A stretch of 64,000 bases of DNA, taken from the NCBI GenBank assembly GCA_037355855.1, contig CM074759.1:3038001-3102000 (forward strand). Direction: 5' to 3'. This DNA comes from Pseudo-nitzschia pungens (taxonomy: Eukaryota; Bacillariophyta; Bacillariophyceae; Bacillariales; Bacillariaceae). A model generated the notes under the pieces. It made no database searches, was not told the DNA's origin, and saw only the letters and a list, made by a program, of their open reading frames with translations. Each line of letters starts with the position of its first letter. Positions within the stretch are counted from its first letter, which is position 1. Below are positions 42,215 through 54,554 of this stretch, piece after piece. The position numbers and the translations under genes were made by a program.

Positions 42215-44281
42215 TCAACCCTGAGGTCCAGTAAGCCAGGCTCTGAGGAGAGCAGCCTCTCGTTGGTATGGCTGCACTGGTGGGACAGGCGCTGCATACT
42301 GCTTCCTGGCAAGGTGGATGGTTGCAAGCCACTGCCTCTTGGCAGTCAGGGTGTAACCTTGTAGGACGTGGAAAGGGGTTTGTAACAGGGAGTGTGACTG
42401 GGGAAGTGCACCAGCTGCACCAATTGCCAATTCTGAGGTGATGGAAGCATCAAGAGATTGGTGTTGTTCAGCATCAAGGGTACCCCCAGGACCATGGAGT
42501 CGTTCATTTCTGTAGGTCCAAAGATCCCAGGAGGTAAGAAAGAACTGATGGATGATAGCTGTAGCCCAACGTTTGGGAGAGCGCTTGCTTCCAATGTGGG
42601 AGTAGTAGTCAGCCTGGATTTGATACCAGCGAGGAGACCACCTACCCAGAAGCCAGTTGTGCCAAACAATAGTCCTCTGTGCCCTGACAGCAGACGCAAT
42701 TGCAAGTGAGTAGGATGATGGATAAATGGTCTGGCCCTTCCGAACTCTGGTGAGAAGATCCACAATGGCAACAACCAATGATGGATCAGTTTGTTCAACT
42801 TCAAGCCTCTTCTGCAGTGGTCCCTTGAAAGCTGACACACTGTGCTGTACTGCCCCAGGGTCCTTGCAGGAGAGCACATGAGAAACCTTCTCGTTGTCTG
42901 CATCACACAAGGGACACCTAGAGTGATCCTGATACTGGTAGTGAAGGAGTTGGTTGCCAACACCAATGCATCCAGAAGCAAACTTGACAAACCACCTTTG
43001 CATGCCAGGAGGTAGACGCTTGAAGGCATTCAGATGGGCACACCAATGGATGGAACTCAAAACAGGTTGTGGAATGGGGATATCATGGTGGGTCTGCCAA
43101 TATTGAAGAAGAGGAGGACCAGAAATGGCAACATGCAAAGCATTCTGATCAAACCTTGAACACTTGCATCCATTGAGAGAAAATGCCCAAGGCTCAAACA
43201 CAAGTCTGGGATAGTGATGGGCAGAAGCTCTATGGACAGAGAGAAATGCCTTTGCCATGCTGTCAACCTGATGATTGCGAAGGGCCCACCAATCAAGAAA
43301 GATTCCAGCTTGATGGCCCTGAACCCACTGAAAGTGCACAGAGATTGGCAGGGCAGAAATCATGTTTCTGATGACATAAACATAATCAAAAGACTTCTGG
43401 GAAATAACCAATGGCCATGATCCCTCAGCCTGTTTGAGAGCTGTGTCACCATCCAGAGCAATAGTGATAGAGCCAGAAGCAATATCAAAAAGACTCACCA
43501 GAGCAGTGCAACAGGTGAGAACCCCAATGATTCCTGCCAGTTCACTCCTGTAGGAAGATTGATCCTCAGGGGATCCACTGACAAAATTACAGCCAGTGAG
43601 GAACATTGAAGCAGACTTGGTGGAGGTATTGGGTGATAGAATGAAAGCAGAAGTTCCTCTGAGAAGGTCCGGATCAAATGAACCATCACATACAGCACTG
43701 GCAGTACCACTCTCAATAGCATCAACAAGGTGCTGACAGCCAGCCTGTGGTAGGGAATATTTGTGGAGAAGTACTCTTGGAGACGCACAGAGTGCATCAA
43801 AGGCATCATCTGGGGAGTCTGGAAGAGAATCAAATGGATTGTACACCAGAGGATCCATGTCAGGAGGCTCAGACACAAAAGCAGAGGACCCAACCACACG
43901 TACAACTTGGCCACAGATAACAGGGCAGACAAGCACATCAGCACAGGCTGGTTTGTCAGAAATGAGTTCAGAAGTGACCCTGTATCTGCCCCTGCCCTGG
44001 GAGGTGCTCACAATCCAGCCAGTAGAAGTTTTGAAGAATATTCTGTTGGTGGATGGAGACAAAAACCAAGGCCAAAGAGAAGCTGTCTGGTGAGAGAGCC
44101 AATGCCCAAGATGAAAAGAAGGAGCCAGTGCCCTGGCTGCAGGGGGTGGACAGGGGGGAAGAAAACAGGTCTGAAGTGCCTTAGTCCATAAGCGCTTTGC
44201 TGCTGGAGGCCAAGATGGAGGACATCTCGGCCAGTCAAGATGATCCCTCAAGTGATTGGAGGATGTCAGCTGGAAGGCCAT
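42215..44281 (-). pseudogene. Ln2 ORF2, RNase H and C-terminal part
   Basis: 688-residue frame collinear with the second half of Ln3 ORF2. RNase H: AVCDGSFDPDLLRG (first Asp), SSYRSELAGIIG (Glu), ALDGDTALKQ (Asp), WWALRNHQVDSMAKAF (last Asp), so all four acidic residues are present. A reverse-transcriptase-associated zinc finger follows, CPLCDADNEKVSHVLSC, then a conserved Trp-rich C-terminal region (TSWDLWTYRNERLHGPG). Its first codons are out of frame with the RT part because of the deletion near 44285: Ln3 has 26 bp between GGGAGAGA and TCAGCAAG where Ln2 has 7. Confidence 0.85.
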
Positions 44282-47200
44282 GGGAGAGATTCTATGTCAG
44301 CAAGGGAAATAGCCTTGAGGGACATGCGCATGTGATTCAAGAGGGACAAGTCAGCACCTCTGAAGCCAGAGTTGACAAAGGCTTGCATGAGATAACAGTC
44401 ATTGGAACGTAACAGAGGAAGATCTGGGAAGTCTTCAAACAAGCTCACAGGGTGAACAGAGAAAAACTTCCACACATGTTTGTACCAGCAGGGAGTGACG
44501 TAGGAAGCAAAAGGATGATATGGTGTGACACCAAGATGGAGAGGAATGCCAAGTTCGAGCCGTAGAGACTCAGCAGTTAGCCTGAGAATCCTACCAGTTT
44601 GCGAGGACCTGACAGATTCCTGAAAGAGGGTGGCAATATGACTGAACTCTTGGAGGAGGTATGGATGGATGAATCCAAAGCCTTGATAGAGGGAAGGGCC
44701 ATAGAACACATGTCTAGCAAATGTCCGTGACATCCCTGCTTTATTCAGCACAGGAACAAGAGCTGGGTGAATTATCTGAGTCCAAGTGGCCTCATCAAGT
44801 TGCGTGACAGGCATGGGGTATTCAACAGACTTCATGAAAGAATACTTGAAGGTGTAGAGGGATGCGCGCTTCTCACACTTGGAAGCCCTGAGCTGAGAGC
44901 CAAAAGACTGAGACTGTGACTTCATGTGAGCAATCTGGGCTTCCTCATTGCCATCCATGGAGATAAAAACCCCAAGAGTCTTGTCAGCATGGTCAACTTC
45001 AAAACGATCCAGGGTAGCTCGATTGCCATTCTTGTCAGCAACTGAGAAGTCACCAGGCATGTCAGCAATGGAGCGATAATCCCAACCGGATCCATTCCAT
45101 TTGAAATCAATCAAATAACAGAAGGATTTGGCAGGTTCAATAGCACCACCAGTGGCAATAATCCCACCAGCCCACCGGTCAAGAGCTTCCTGAAAGTCAA
45201 CAGCTAATTCCTCACCAGATGTGGAGGAATCAGAGCCAGCACAAAACAAATCTGTGTCATCCACAAAGGCAAAACCCACAAGAGAAACCAGTTGCAGTGA
45301 CAATGAAGTGAGAAGATGGACACCATGCCCAGCCTGTTGCATCATTCGGAAGACAATTGTTGACACCAAAGCCCAAAGAGTTGGACCAATACCATTGCCT
45401 TGGCCACAACCACTGAGAGGAACAGGTTCATCACCATACACAGGACCTGACCGACCAAAACCAGTTTTGATGTGGTGCTTGGCAAGTTGCAAAGTAGACA
45501 AAAGAACCTCACACACATGTGCAGGAACCCCAAAGCTTTGGAGAGTGAGACCTGCAATGGGATGAGAGATCCTATCATAGCAGCCCTTGGCATCATTCAT
45601 AGCAACAGCACCGGATCTGCGCTTCTGCCGCAACACATCACATATGAGCTTCTTGTTCAGGCAGGTGTTGATTGCCTTGTGGTGTTTCCTGCTTCCATGT
45701 TGATCAACAGCCACGGCATTGGCACGTTCAGCATGGGCAAGAATTCGTCTGCCAATCATCTTGTTGTTGATTTGGAACTCAGGAGACATCAACTGGATGA
45801 GTCTCATCTTATCCACTTTATATTCACCAGGTTTCTTGAAGATCTCAACATCAGTGATGACCTGCCAAGCAGAAGGAGAGAAGCCAACAATCAAAGGGAC
45901 GGATCTCAGGAGAGTGTCAAACTTGTTCAGCTGGGGATCCAGGGCAAATGCCTTGTGGTGGGCAAAACTCAAACAAGAAGGTTCACTTGCTGTGCGTTCC
46001 CTCTGGCGTTTCCAGGCAGCAGCATTGTCAGCTGGACACACTGAATAGTCAAAGGGGGGCAAACTCAGAATAGAGTCAGGGACTTTGAGACAGGAAAGAA
46101 ATTCAGAAAGGTATTTGTCAGTGGCAGGAGGAGGAATGTATGTGCCATCAAGGACTTGGGGAGCAGCATGGGCAGTGCCTAGGTAGCCAAAATCTTGAAT
46201 GAAGGAGGGAGTCATGGAAGGAGTGCCAATACACTGCTGTTGACGCCGGACATTGGATTCAGCCATAGCTGGAACCATAGTAGACTGAGATTCCAAGACC
46301 TGTTCAACACCATCATGGCCAACTGCAATAGCGCGCAAGACTGCTGACTTGTTGACACGTCCCCGAATAGACCGGGCAGCGAGACCAAGCTCTCGTTGAA
46401 GACGTTCCCTGCGCATCCTGGCACGAATCTGAGAAGCATGCTGGTTGTGAGGCTTGCCTTCAGCAAGAAGTGCATCCACCAGGCCTTGATTGAAGGAGTC
46501 TCTCCATGAGGGGGCCAATTTCTTCACTGCCCGGTATTGCTTGTAAGCTTGTTTCAGATGGAGGAGAGCACTGGAAAGGTCACTGTGTTCTCCTTTGTAG
46601 AGAGAAAGCTTGCAGGCCAACCTTTTCAAAACAGTATGACTGGTGGACACACCCTGTCTCAACTTAACAACACGCCGCCAAAAGTCAATGGTATCACGAT
46701 AGACTTGCAGCTTAGGTGACCATGGAACCAAACCAGCTCTAGTGTGGCAGAGGTTTTGTTCAACAGAGAGCCTGAGAGAGGTAGAGGTTTCATGAAGTAC
46801 TTCATATGTGGTGATGAGATCAGCGCGCACAGAAATATCCCCAGACTGAAACTGAGCCAGTAGGTGCTCCAGCTTAGCTTGGAGAGAAAACACTCCAGCC
46901 TTGAGAAAGCTGTGCCTCACTCGCTTGAAATACCGTTGGCGCAGATGAGGGTGGGAGGACTGGAGTTTGGAATGAGAGAATCTCACAGGAGGTGGAATAT
47001 GTTTGCCCATGAGGCTGCAATTACAAACCTCAATCCAAAGCATTCTATGGTCAGATTCCATACCATGGGCACCTCCAAAGGGACAATACCCAGCCCTGAG
47101 AACATCAACATTCTCAGAGACCCAAATGGCATCAATTGGTGTTCTGGTAGTGTTGCGGTTGTGAGTGGCAGGAGGAGAAGACGTACTATGAAGGGTAAGA

Positions 47201-48108
47201 ATGGCCTCTCTGAAACCAAGAGCCTTGAGCTCAAAAGACAAGCCATCAGTTCGAACATCAGCATTCTGGTCAATCCCAACAATGACCTGGTCACCTGCAC
47301 CCAGGCAGACCTGTAGGGCAGCAGTCAAATCCCTGTGAAAAAGAATGCATGGATTGGGACTGAAAAGATTTTCAGCTGCTTGAAAGTAGCGGCACTGTTG
47401 ATTCCAGACTGAACCAAGATCCCTATCATTTTCAACAGGGCAGTAAGCAGAAAACATAGTGACAGTATAGCCATCCCTGCCTTGAAACTTGACAAAGGAC
47501 CATCTTCCAAGACCAGAAGGATCAGCCCCATGGGCAATCTTGTGGGAACTGAACAGTTGATCAATGGAAAACCCTGTGCCACCAGGCTGAAGCCATGAGC
47601 AGTCAGAAGCTTCATGCTTGTTGTTGGCAAGATAGGAAAAACTTGAGGGACAGACATTCTTCATGCGCCTATTAAAAAGATCACAGGGCAGGAGTTTGGA
47701 TTCATTCAAACAATGTTCAGCAAAAAGCGCCACACTGGCGCTACTCTTGACAAATTGACGGGCGTTGTGCTTGGACCTGGACATAAAGGCAGCTCTACGC
47801 TGGGGTCCAATGTTTTGGAAGGTGATGATGGTGGAATTAGATGATGGAGCTTGAGGAAAGGAATGACCAAAACTATCAGAATCCTTAGCAGCAAGAGAGT
47901 CTCCATGAAGAGTTAATTGGACAAAATGAGAGACAGGGGAAGAGGCGGAGGGGGAAAAGGGAGAAACAGGAGAAGCATTGATGGGATTTGGATTGGAAGG
48001 CATCCCATCACACCTCATACCAGAAGAGCTAACCATGATCAGAAGGAAACCGAGTCTGTCGCACGGAAGGAAGGGTTGCCGGAGCTGATTTGGTGGAGAC
48101 ATTGGCAT
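44266..48108 (-). pseudogene. Ln2 ORF2, endonuclease and reverse transcriptase part
   Basis: 1280 residues from ATG 48108. Exonuclease-endonuclease-phosphatase domain at about residues 70-370: TFQNIG, LFAEHC (metal-binding Glu), GGTGFS, SAYCPVEND, GIDQNADV, TPIDAIWVS, ESDHRMLW (catalytic His). This domain nicks target DNA. RT at about residues 740-1010: AVAMNDAKGCYDRI (palm Asp), GCGQGNGIGPTLWAL, GFAFVDDTDLFCAG (catalytic FVDD). The ORF should continue into RNase H, but the 19-bp net deletion brings a stop (ESLPWPSS). ORF1 overlaps its start by about 80 bp in another frame. The clade is not assigned; the APE endonuclease plus RNase H layout excludes R2-like elements. Confidence 0.87.
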
Positions 48109-48875
48109 GGCTCAAGTCACTGACACTAGCATCATGGCTGGAAGTGAATGCAATTGCAGCAACTCCAAGCCGCAATGCAGAGGCTGCGTCTTCCTCACCA
48201 CCGGCAGCAGGAACTGTAGTTGAGGCATCAGGAGAGGCCACAGGGAGGTCACCAGCCATGGCATTATGGGGAGGGTCAGGAACTTCAGGGGGAACATCAG
48301 GAGAGATACCAGGGGAGGCATCAGTCTTGGCAGCAGTGGAAGAATCACCTCCAGGAGGAGCATCACTTGCAGGCGGTGAAGCCTGGACATCAGTGAGATT
48401 GGAAGTGCCGGTCGCTAAAGTATCCATAGATTGAGAGTCATCAAAGCCTCCACCACCACTGTCAGCACGGGCTTGGAGGTTAAAGTGCAAATCCAGATCA
48501 AAAGTGAGATCAGGAGCAAGGTCAACTGACAAGTCATCATCAACAAGTTCCCAATCTCGTGCATCCCCATCACCAAAAAATGGAAGAGAGTTATCCTGCA
48601 TTGGATCTGCAGCAGGTGCAGTTTCCACAACACAATTGACAGCAGCATCCCAATGGTAAGCTTCCATTTCAGTCAAGCACTCAGAAGAGAACCATTGTCT
48701 AACACAAGAACCATACTGAGCTTCCAGAAAAATAGGCAGGAAAGACAACATGGCCGTTGCTTCAGCCTTGGTAGTGATGTTGTACAAAGCAAGGATCTCG
48801 CCTCGGTATGAACTGGTATCAACAGAAAGAAAAAGAGGCCATGACCAATTGTCACAGGTTCTGATACCCAGAAGC
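48029..48875 (-). pseudogene. Ln2 ORF1, 5'-truncated
   Basis: The minus frame enters from the element's 5' end without an initiator; codons upstream of 48875 belong to Ln3 3' UTR. It begins with a well-ordered region (RTCDNWSWPLFLSVDTSSYR, LALYNITTKAEATAMLSFLP, EAQYGSCVRQWFSSE). It then becomes an acidic and Pro/Ala/Ser-rich tail (DLTFDLDLHF, ASPGISPDVPPEVPDPP). The conserved first part suggests a folded domain, but the family is not recognised. By position it is the LINE ORF1, usually an RNA-binding chaperone; that role is inferred from position only. Confidence 0.6.
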
Positions 48876-49019
48876 AGACAAACAAGTCCCACTAAATAGG
48901 GACTTGAGAGAAAGTGAGATGGGAATGTGGATATTGGGATAAGATCCAGTATCAAAAGTTATATGACAGGATGAGAAACAGGAACAGAAGACAAAACCAA
49001 AGTACAAAGTGGAAGCACC

Positions 49020-52000
49020 CTAAGGTCCAGTAAGCCAGGCTCTTAAGAGAGCAGCCTCTCGTTGGTATGGCTGCACAGGTTGGACAGGTGCTGCATACTG
49101 CTTCCTGGCAAGGTGGATGGTTGCAAGCCACTGCCTCTTGGCAGTCAGGGTGTAACCTTGTAGGACTTGGAAAGGGGTTTGTAAAAGGGAGTGTGACTGG
49201 GGAAGTGCACCAGCTGCACCAATGGCCAATTCAGAGGTAATGGAAGCATCAAGAGATTGGTGTTGTTCAGCATCAAGGGTACCCCCAGGACCATGGAGTC
49301 GTTCATTCCTATAGGTCCAAAGATCCCAGGAGGTAAGAAAGAACTGATGGATGATAGCTGTAGCCCAACGTTTGGGAGAGCGCTTGCTTCCAATGTGGGA
49401 GTAGTAGTCAGCCTGGATTTGATACCAGCGAGGAGACCACCTCCCAAGAAGCCAGTTGTGCCAAACAATAGTCCTCTGTGCCCTGACAGCAGACGCAATT
49501 GCAAGTGAGTAGGATGATGGATAAATGTTCTGGCCCTTCCGAACTCTGGTGAGAAGATCCACAATGGCAGCAACCAATGATGGATCAGTCTGCTCAACTT
49601 CAAGCCGCTGCTGCAGTGGTCCCGTGAAGGCAGACACACTATGCCTGACAGCCCCAGTATCCTTGCAGGAGAGCACATGAGAAACCTTCTCGTTGTCTGC
49701 ATCACACAAGGGACACCTGGAGTGATCCTGATACTGGTAGTGAAGGAGTTGGTTGCCAACACCAATGCATCCAGAAGCAAACTTGACAAACCACCTTTGC
49801 ATGCCAGGAGGTAGACGCTTGAAGGCAGACAGATGGGCACACCAATGGATGGAACTCAAAACAGGTTGTGGAATGGGGATATCATGGTGGGTCTGCCAAT
49901 ATTGAAGAAGAGGAGGACCAGAAATGGCAACATGCAAAGCATTCTGATCAAACCTTGAACACTTGCATCCATTGAGAGAAAATGCCCAAGGCTCAAACAC
50001 AAGTCTGGGATAGTGATGGGCAGAAGCTCTATGGACAGAGAGAAATGCCTTTGCCATGCTGTCAACCTGATGATTGCGAAGGGCCCACCAATCAAGAAAG
50101 AATCCAGCTTGATGTCCCTGAACCCACTGAAAGTGCACAGAGATTGGCAGGGCAGAAATCATGTTTCTGATGACATAAACATAATCAAAAGACTTCTGGG
50201 AAATAACCAATGGCCATGATCCCTGAGCCTGTTTGAGAGCTGTGTCACCATCCAGAGCAATGGTGATAGAGCCAGAAGCAATATCAAAAAGACTCACCAG
50301 AGCAGTGCAACAGGTGAGAACCCCAAGGATGCCTGCCAGCTCACTCCTATAGGATGATTGGTCCTCAGGGGATCCACTGACAAAATTACAGCCAGTGAGG
50401 AACAATGAAGCAGACTTGGTGGAGGTATTGGGTGATAGAATGAAAGCAGAAGTTCCTCTGAGAAGGTCCGGATCAAATGAACCATCACATACAGCACTGG
50501 CAGTACCACTCTCAATAGCATGAACAAGGTGCTGACAGCCAGCCTGTGGTAGGGAATATTTGTGGAGAAGTACTCTTGGAGACGCACAGAGTGCATCAAA
50601 GGCATCTACTGGGGAGTCTGGAAGAGAATCAAATGGATTGTACACCAGAGGATCCATGTCAGGAGGTTCAGAAACAAAAGCAGAGGACCCAACAACACGT
50701 ACAACTTGTCCACAAATAACAGGGCAGACAAGCACATCAGCACAGGCTGGTTTGTCAGAAATGAGTTCAGAAGTGACCCTGTATCTGCCCCTGCCCTGGG
50801 AGGTGCTCACAATCCAGCCAGTAGAAGTTTTGAAGAATATTCTGTTGGTGGATGGAGACAAAAACCAAGGCCAAAGAGAAGCTGTCTGGTGAGAGAGCCA
50901 ATGCCCAAGATGAAAAGAAGGAGCCAGTGCCCTGGCTGCAGGGGGTGGACAGGGGGGAAGAAAACAGGTCTGAAGAGCCTTAGTCCATAAGCGCTGTGCT
51001 GCTGGAGGCCAAGATGGAGGACATCTAGGCCAGTCAAGATGATCCCTCAAGTGATTGGAGGATGTCAGCTGGAAAGCCATGGGAGAGAGTCTTTTCCCAT
51101 CTGGAGTACAAATATCAGCAAGGGAAATAGCCTTGAGGGACATGCGCATGTGATTCAAGAGGGACAAGTCAGCACCTCTGAAGCCAGAGTTGACAAAGGC
51201 TTGCATGAGATAACAGTCATTGGAACGTAACAGTGGTAGGTCTGGGAAGTCTTCAAACAAGCTCACAGGGTGAACAGAGAAAAACTTCCACACATGTTTG
51301 TACCAGCAGGGAGTGACGTATGAAGCAAAGGGATGATAGGGTGTGACACCAAGATGGAGAGGAATGCCAAGTTCAAGCCTGAGAGACTCAGCAGTGAGCC
51401 TGAGAATCCTACCAGTTTGCGAGGACCTGACAGATTCCTGAAAGAGGGTGGCAATATGACTGAACTCTTGGAGGAGGTATGGATGGATGAAACCAAAGCC
51501 TTGATAGAGGGAAGGGCCATAGAACACATGTCTAGCAAATGTCCGTGACATCCCTGCTTTATTCAGCACAGGAACAAGAGCTGGGTGAATTATCTTAGTC
51601 CAAGTGGCCTCATCAAGTTGCGTGACAGGCATGGGGTATTCAACAGACTTCATGAAAGAATACTTGAAGGTGTAGAGGGATGCGCGCTTCTCACACTTGG
51701 AAGCCTTGAGTTGAGAGCCAAAAGACTGAGACTGTGACTTCATGTGAGCAATCTGGGCTTCCTCATTGCCATCCATGGAGATAAAAACCCCAAGGGTCTT
51801 GTCAGCATGGTCAACTTCAAACCGATCCAGGGTAGCTCGATTGCCATGCTTGTCAGCAACAGAGAAGTCACCGGGCATGTCAGCAATTGAGCGATAGTCC
51901 CAGCCGGATCCATTCCATTTGAAATCAATCAAATAACAGAAAGATTTGGCAGGTTCAATAGCACCACCAGTGGCAATAATCCCACCAGCCCACCGGTCAA

Positions 52001-52956
52001 GAGCTTCCTGAAAGTCAACAGCTAATTCCTCACCAGATGTTGAGGAATCAGAGCCAGCACAAAACAAATCTGTGTCATCCACAAAGGCAAAACCCACAAG
52101 AGAAACCAGTTGCAGTGACAATGAAGTGATAAGATGGACACCATGCCCAGCCTGTTGCATCATTCGGAAGACAATTGTTGACACCAAAGCCCAAAGAGTT
52201 GGACCAATACCATTGCCTTGGCCACAACCACTGAGAGGAACAGGTTCATCACCATACACAGGACCTGACCGACCAAAACCAGTTTTGATGTGGTGCTTAG
52301 CATGTTGCAGAGTAGACAGAAGAACTTCACACACATGGGCAGGAACCCCAAAGCTCTGGAGAGTGAGACCTGCAATCGGATGAGAGATTCTATCGTAACA
52401 GCCCTTGGCATCATTCATTGCAACAGCACCGGATCTGCGCTTCTGCCGCAACACATCACATATGAGCTTCTTGTTCAGGCAGGTGTTGATTGCCTTGTGG
52501 TGTTTCCTGCTTCCATGTTGATCAACAGCCACTGCATTGGCAAGTTCAGCGTAGGCAAGAATGCGTCTGCCAATCATTTTGTTGTTGATTTGGAACTCAG
52601 GAGACATCAACTGGATGAGCCTCATCTTATCCACTCTATATTCACCAGGTTTCTTGAAGATCTCAACATCAGTGATGACCTGCCAAGCAGAAGGAGAGAA
52701 GCCAACAATCAATGGGACGGATCTCAGGAGAGTGTCAAACTTGTTCAGCTGGGGATCCAGGGCAAAAGCCTTGTGGTGGGCAAAACTCAAACAAGAAGGT
52801 TCACTTGCTGTGCGTTCCCTCTGGCGTTTCCAGGCAGCAGCATTGTCAGCTGGACACACTGAATAGTCAAAGGGGGGCAAACTCAGAATAGAGTCAGGGA
52901 CTTTGAGACAAGAAAGAAATTCAGACAGGTATTTGTCAGTGGCAGGAGGAGGATTA
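49020..52956 (-). CDS. Ln3 ORF2 fragment: reverse transcriptase, RNase H, zinc finger
   Basis: About 1310 codons without interruption, entering from the 5'-truncated end (IPPPATDKYLSEFLSCLKVP is the Ln2 equivalent). The endonuclease and a native start codon are missing. RT motifs: AVAMNDAKGCYDRI (about residue 180), GCGQGNGIGPTLWAL (about 250), GFAFVDDTDLFCAG (about 295). RNase H acidic residues: CDGSFD, YRSELAG, LDGDTALK, NHQVDSMAK (about 790-960). Zinc finger CPLCDADNEKVSHVLSC follows. It includes the CTPDGKRLSPMAFQ stretch lost from Ln2 and so documents the Ln2 deletion. It is probably not translated as an independent protein. Confidence 0.82.
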
Positions 52957-52974
52957 ATCAACAAAAGGCATGCA

Positions 52975-53848
52975 GCAAATAAAATTAAATTGGGTCTTAA
53001 AAATTGACCTTTGGAGGTAGGGTATTAATGTTGCGAGCAAGGGTAGAAAAACAGTTAACAGATGTAGTACTCCTACTACTACTGAAAGTAATATACTGAC
53101 CTCCTGTTTTGGTTGGCACGTGTCCACCGTAAGTGTTGAATATTCCAAGGCGCGCGCGCCGAGGAAAATTTTAATACTTACGGTGAGACACGCGCCAACT
53201 AATCGGACTCCAAGTGGTCCACAGAAACAGTGGCTGCAACATCCCCTGCTCTTTTTCCCGAAGTTTCGAGGTGAGCACAATGGAGGGGACTGTTGCCAGC
53301 AAGCGTTGCTTGCTGCTTGTTGCTGCTGCAGCGTGTTTTTGTTGCGGGTACACAAAAACTTGCAGGGGACACGAAAACTCGCGTCAGTACTGTATTTTGG
53401 ATCCCGGTGCACGAAAACTTGTACTGCAATTTTACATATTTGTACTCGAAAATTGGAGAATATTACTGAAGAAATAAGTTTGTTTTTTGTTGTGGGACCC
53501 TGTAAGTGAGCAGTACACAGTGCTGTGTAGGAGAGTAATGAGGGGACGATTTTCATACACAACTCCGTGCTTTGAGCAAAACGAGTCATGCGCACTCCCC
53601 TGCGCGCATTAAGAGAGATCCAACAGGCGTGATTGAAATCTGTATTTTGATCCAATACATACAATATCCACTGTATTTTCAACTTAACACGGTCTAACAC
53701 GCGCTTTGCTTGAATTTCGATCCGAGTGTAATTCATAATTTTCGAAATAACAATTTACAAAATGCGTCGGACCATGGGATTCTGCTTTTCGACTCTTTCC
53801 ATCCTATTTCAACTGCTTCCAAGTGTTCTATACTAGTCCGTAAGTGCA
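52975..53848. other. Intergenic region left of the Crypton gene
   Basis: No protein supported. 53111-53205 is an imperfect inverted repeat: GTTGGCACGTGTCCACCGTA on the left and its counterpart TACGGTGAGACACGCGCCAAC on the right around a GGCGCGCGCGCC centre, forming a long hairpin or very small TIR element. Three GCACGAAAACTTG/TACACAAAAACTTGCA words lie at about 53348-53420. Confidence 0.5.
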
Positions 53849-54017
53849 ATGGTGTGTTTTTGGTGTGTTTTGCGTCCTTTTGGGAGCGTTTTTGTCGCTG
53901 TCGACATTTTTCTGTGGTTGCTTCTCGACCGGCTACTCCTCACACAAACACTTTTTCTTGCTTTTGACCATGGGATTCAGCAGCTCTTCTCTGGTAAGTT
54001 TCAACGACATCCGAATA

Positions 54018-54065
54018 CTGGCTGTTGTTTGTACGAGGCGCTAGCCGAGTACAAACAGCAGCCAG
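54018..54065. repeat. Strong stem-loop upstream of the tyrosine recombinase
   Basis: CTGGCTGTTGTTTGTAC pairs with GTACAAACAGCAGCCAG with one mismatch (17-bp stem, 14-nt loop GAGGCGCTAGCCGA). It lies between a good splice donor (G|GTAAGTTT at 53994) and the coding region, so it could be in an intron or 5' UTR. Confidence 0.7.
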
Positions 54066-54554
54066 TTTGAGCAGGGAGTGCGTTTTTGCTATTGTTTATT
54101 CCGGTTAGTACTCACAACAACACTTCTTCGGCTGCCGTGGATTTTTTCAGCACCAACCATGGTGAGGCCTATTCAAAATGTTACTGATCGGCAAACTTGA
54201 TCTTCTTCTACAGCCGCTGCTTGCCGGACTCGGTCCACGTCTGCTCCAGCATCAACAAGAACACAACAACGCTCTGCAGCATCAAAAAAGCCAACAAGGA
54301 ACAAGAACCCATACAAGAAGAAGAAGAAGGCCCCCCCTCCGGCTACTTCTCCTCCTATCATTATTGGAAAAGGAAAGAAATGCCGGCGGCGCTCTCTCTC
54401 GTCTGTTTCGAACGCCCCCGCGACTGCTGCCCCCACTACTACTACTGCTCCACCGGCCACTGCTCTCGCCACTGCTGCTCCGTCCACTGCTGCTCCGTCC
54501 ACTGCTGCTATTGATACAGTCTCGACTACAACTACAATCGATTCTACTACAGCA

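Larger units (their letters stand above)
41914..48875 (-). mobile_element. Ln2: LINE inserted in the 3' UTR of Ln3
   Basis: 6962 bp flanked by the 19-bp duplication AGACAAACAAGTCCCACTA (41895-41913, 48876-48894). Minus-strand layout: partial ORF1, ORF2 (APE-type endonuclease, RT, RNase H, zinc finger), 3' UTR, tail AAGTATATTATTATTAT. ORF1 lacks a start, so the 5' end is truncated. ORF2 is split by a net 19-bp deletion near 44285. Confidence 0.9.
41732..52956 (-). mobile_element. Ln3: 5'-truncated LINE, split by Ln2
   Basis: An 18-bp duplication ATCAACAAAAGGCATGCA brackets the whole block (41714-41731 and 52957-52974). The element reads on the minus strand from 52956 to 48895, continues at 41894 after Ln2, and ends in a (TTA)n-type tail at 41732. 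It is truncated at its 5' end within the region between endonuclease and RT, as expected for target-primed reverse transcription. ORF2 is intact over the retained part. Confidence 0.88.

Noticed and set aside
46500..48400. Plus-strand ORFs of 100-150 codons across Ln2
   Set aside because: Opposite to endonuclease and ORF1 coding sequence, with no recognised motif.
41914..52956. Tandem gene duplication of a large reverse-transcriptase gene
   Set aside because: The two copies are separate LINE insertions: each has its own long target duplication and one lies inside the other's 3' UTR.
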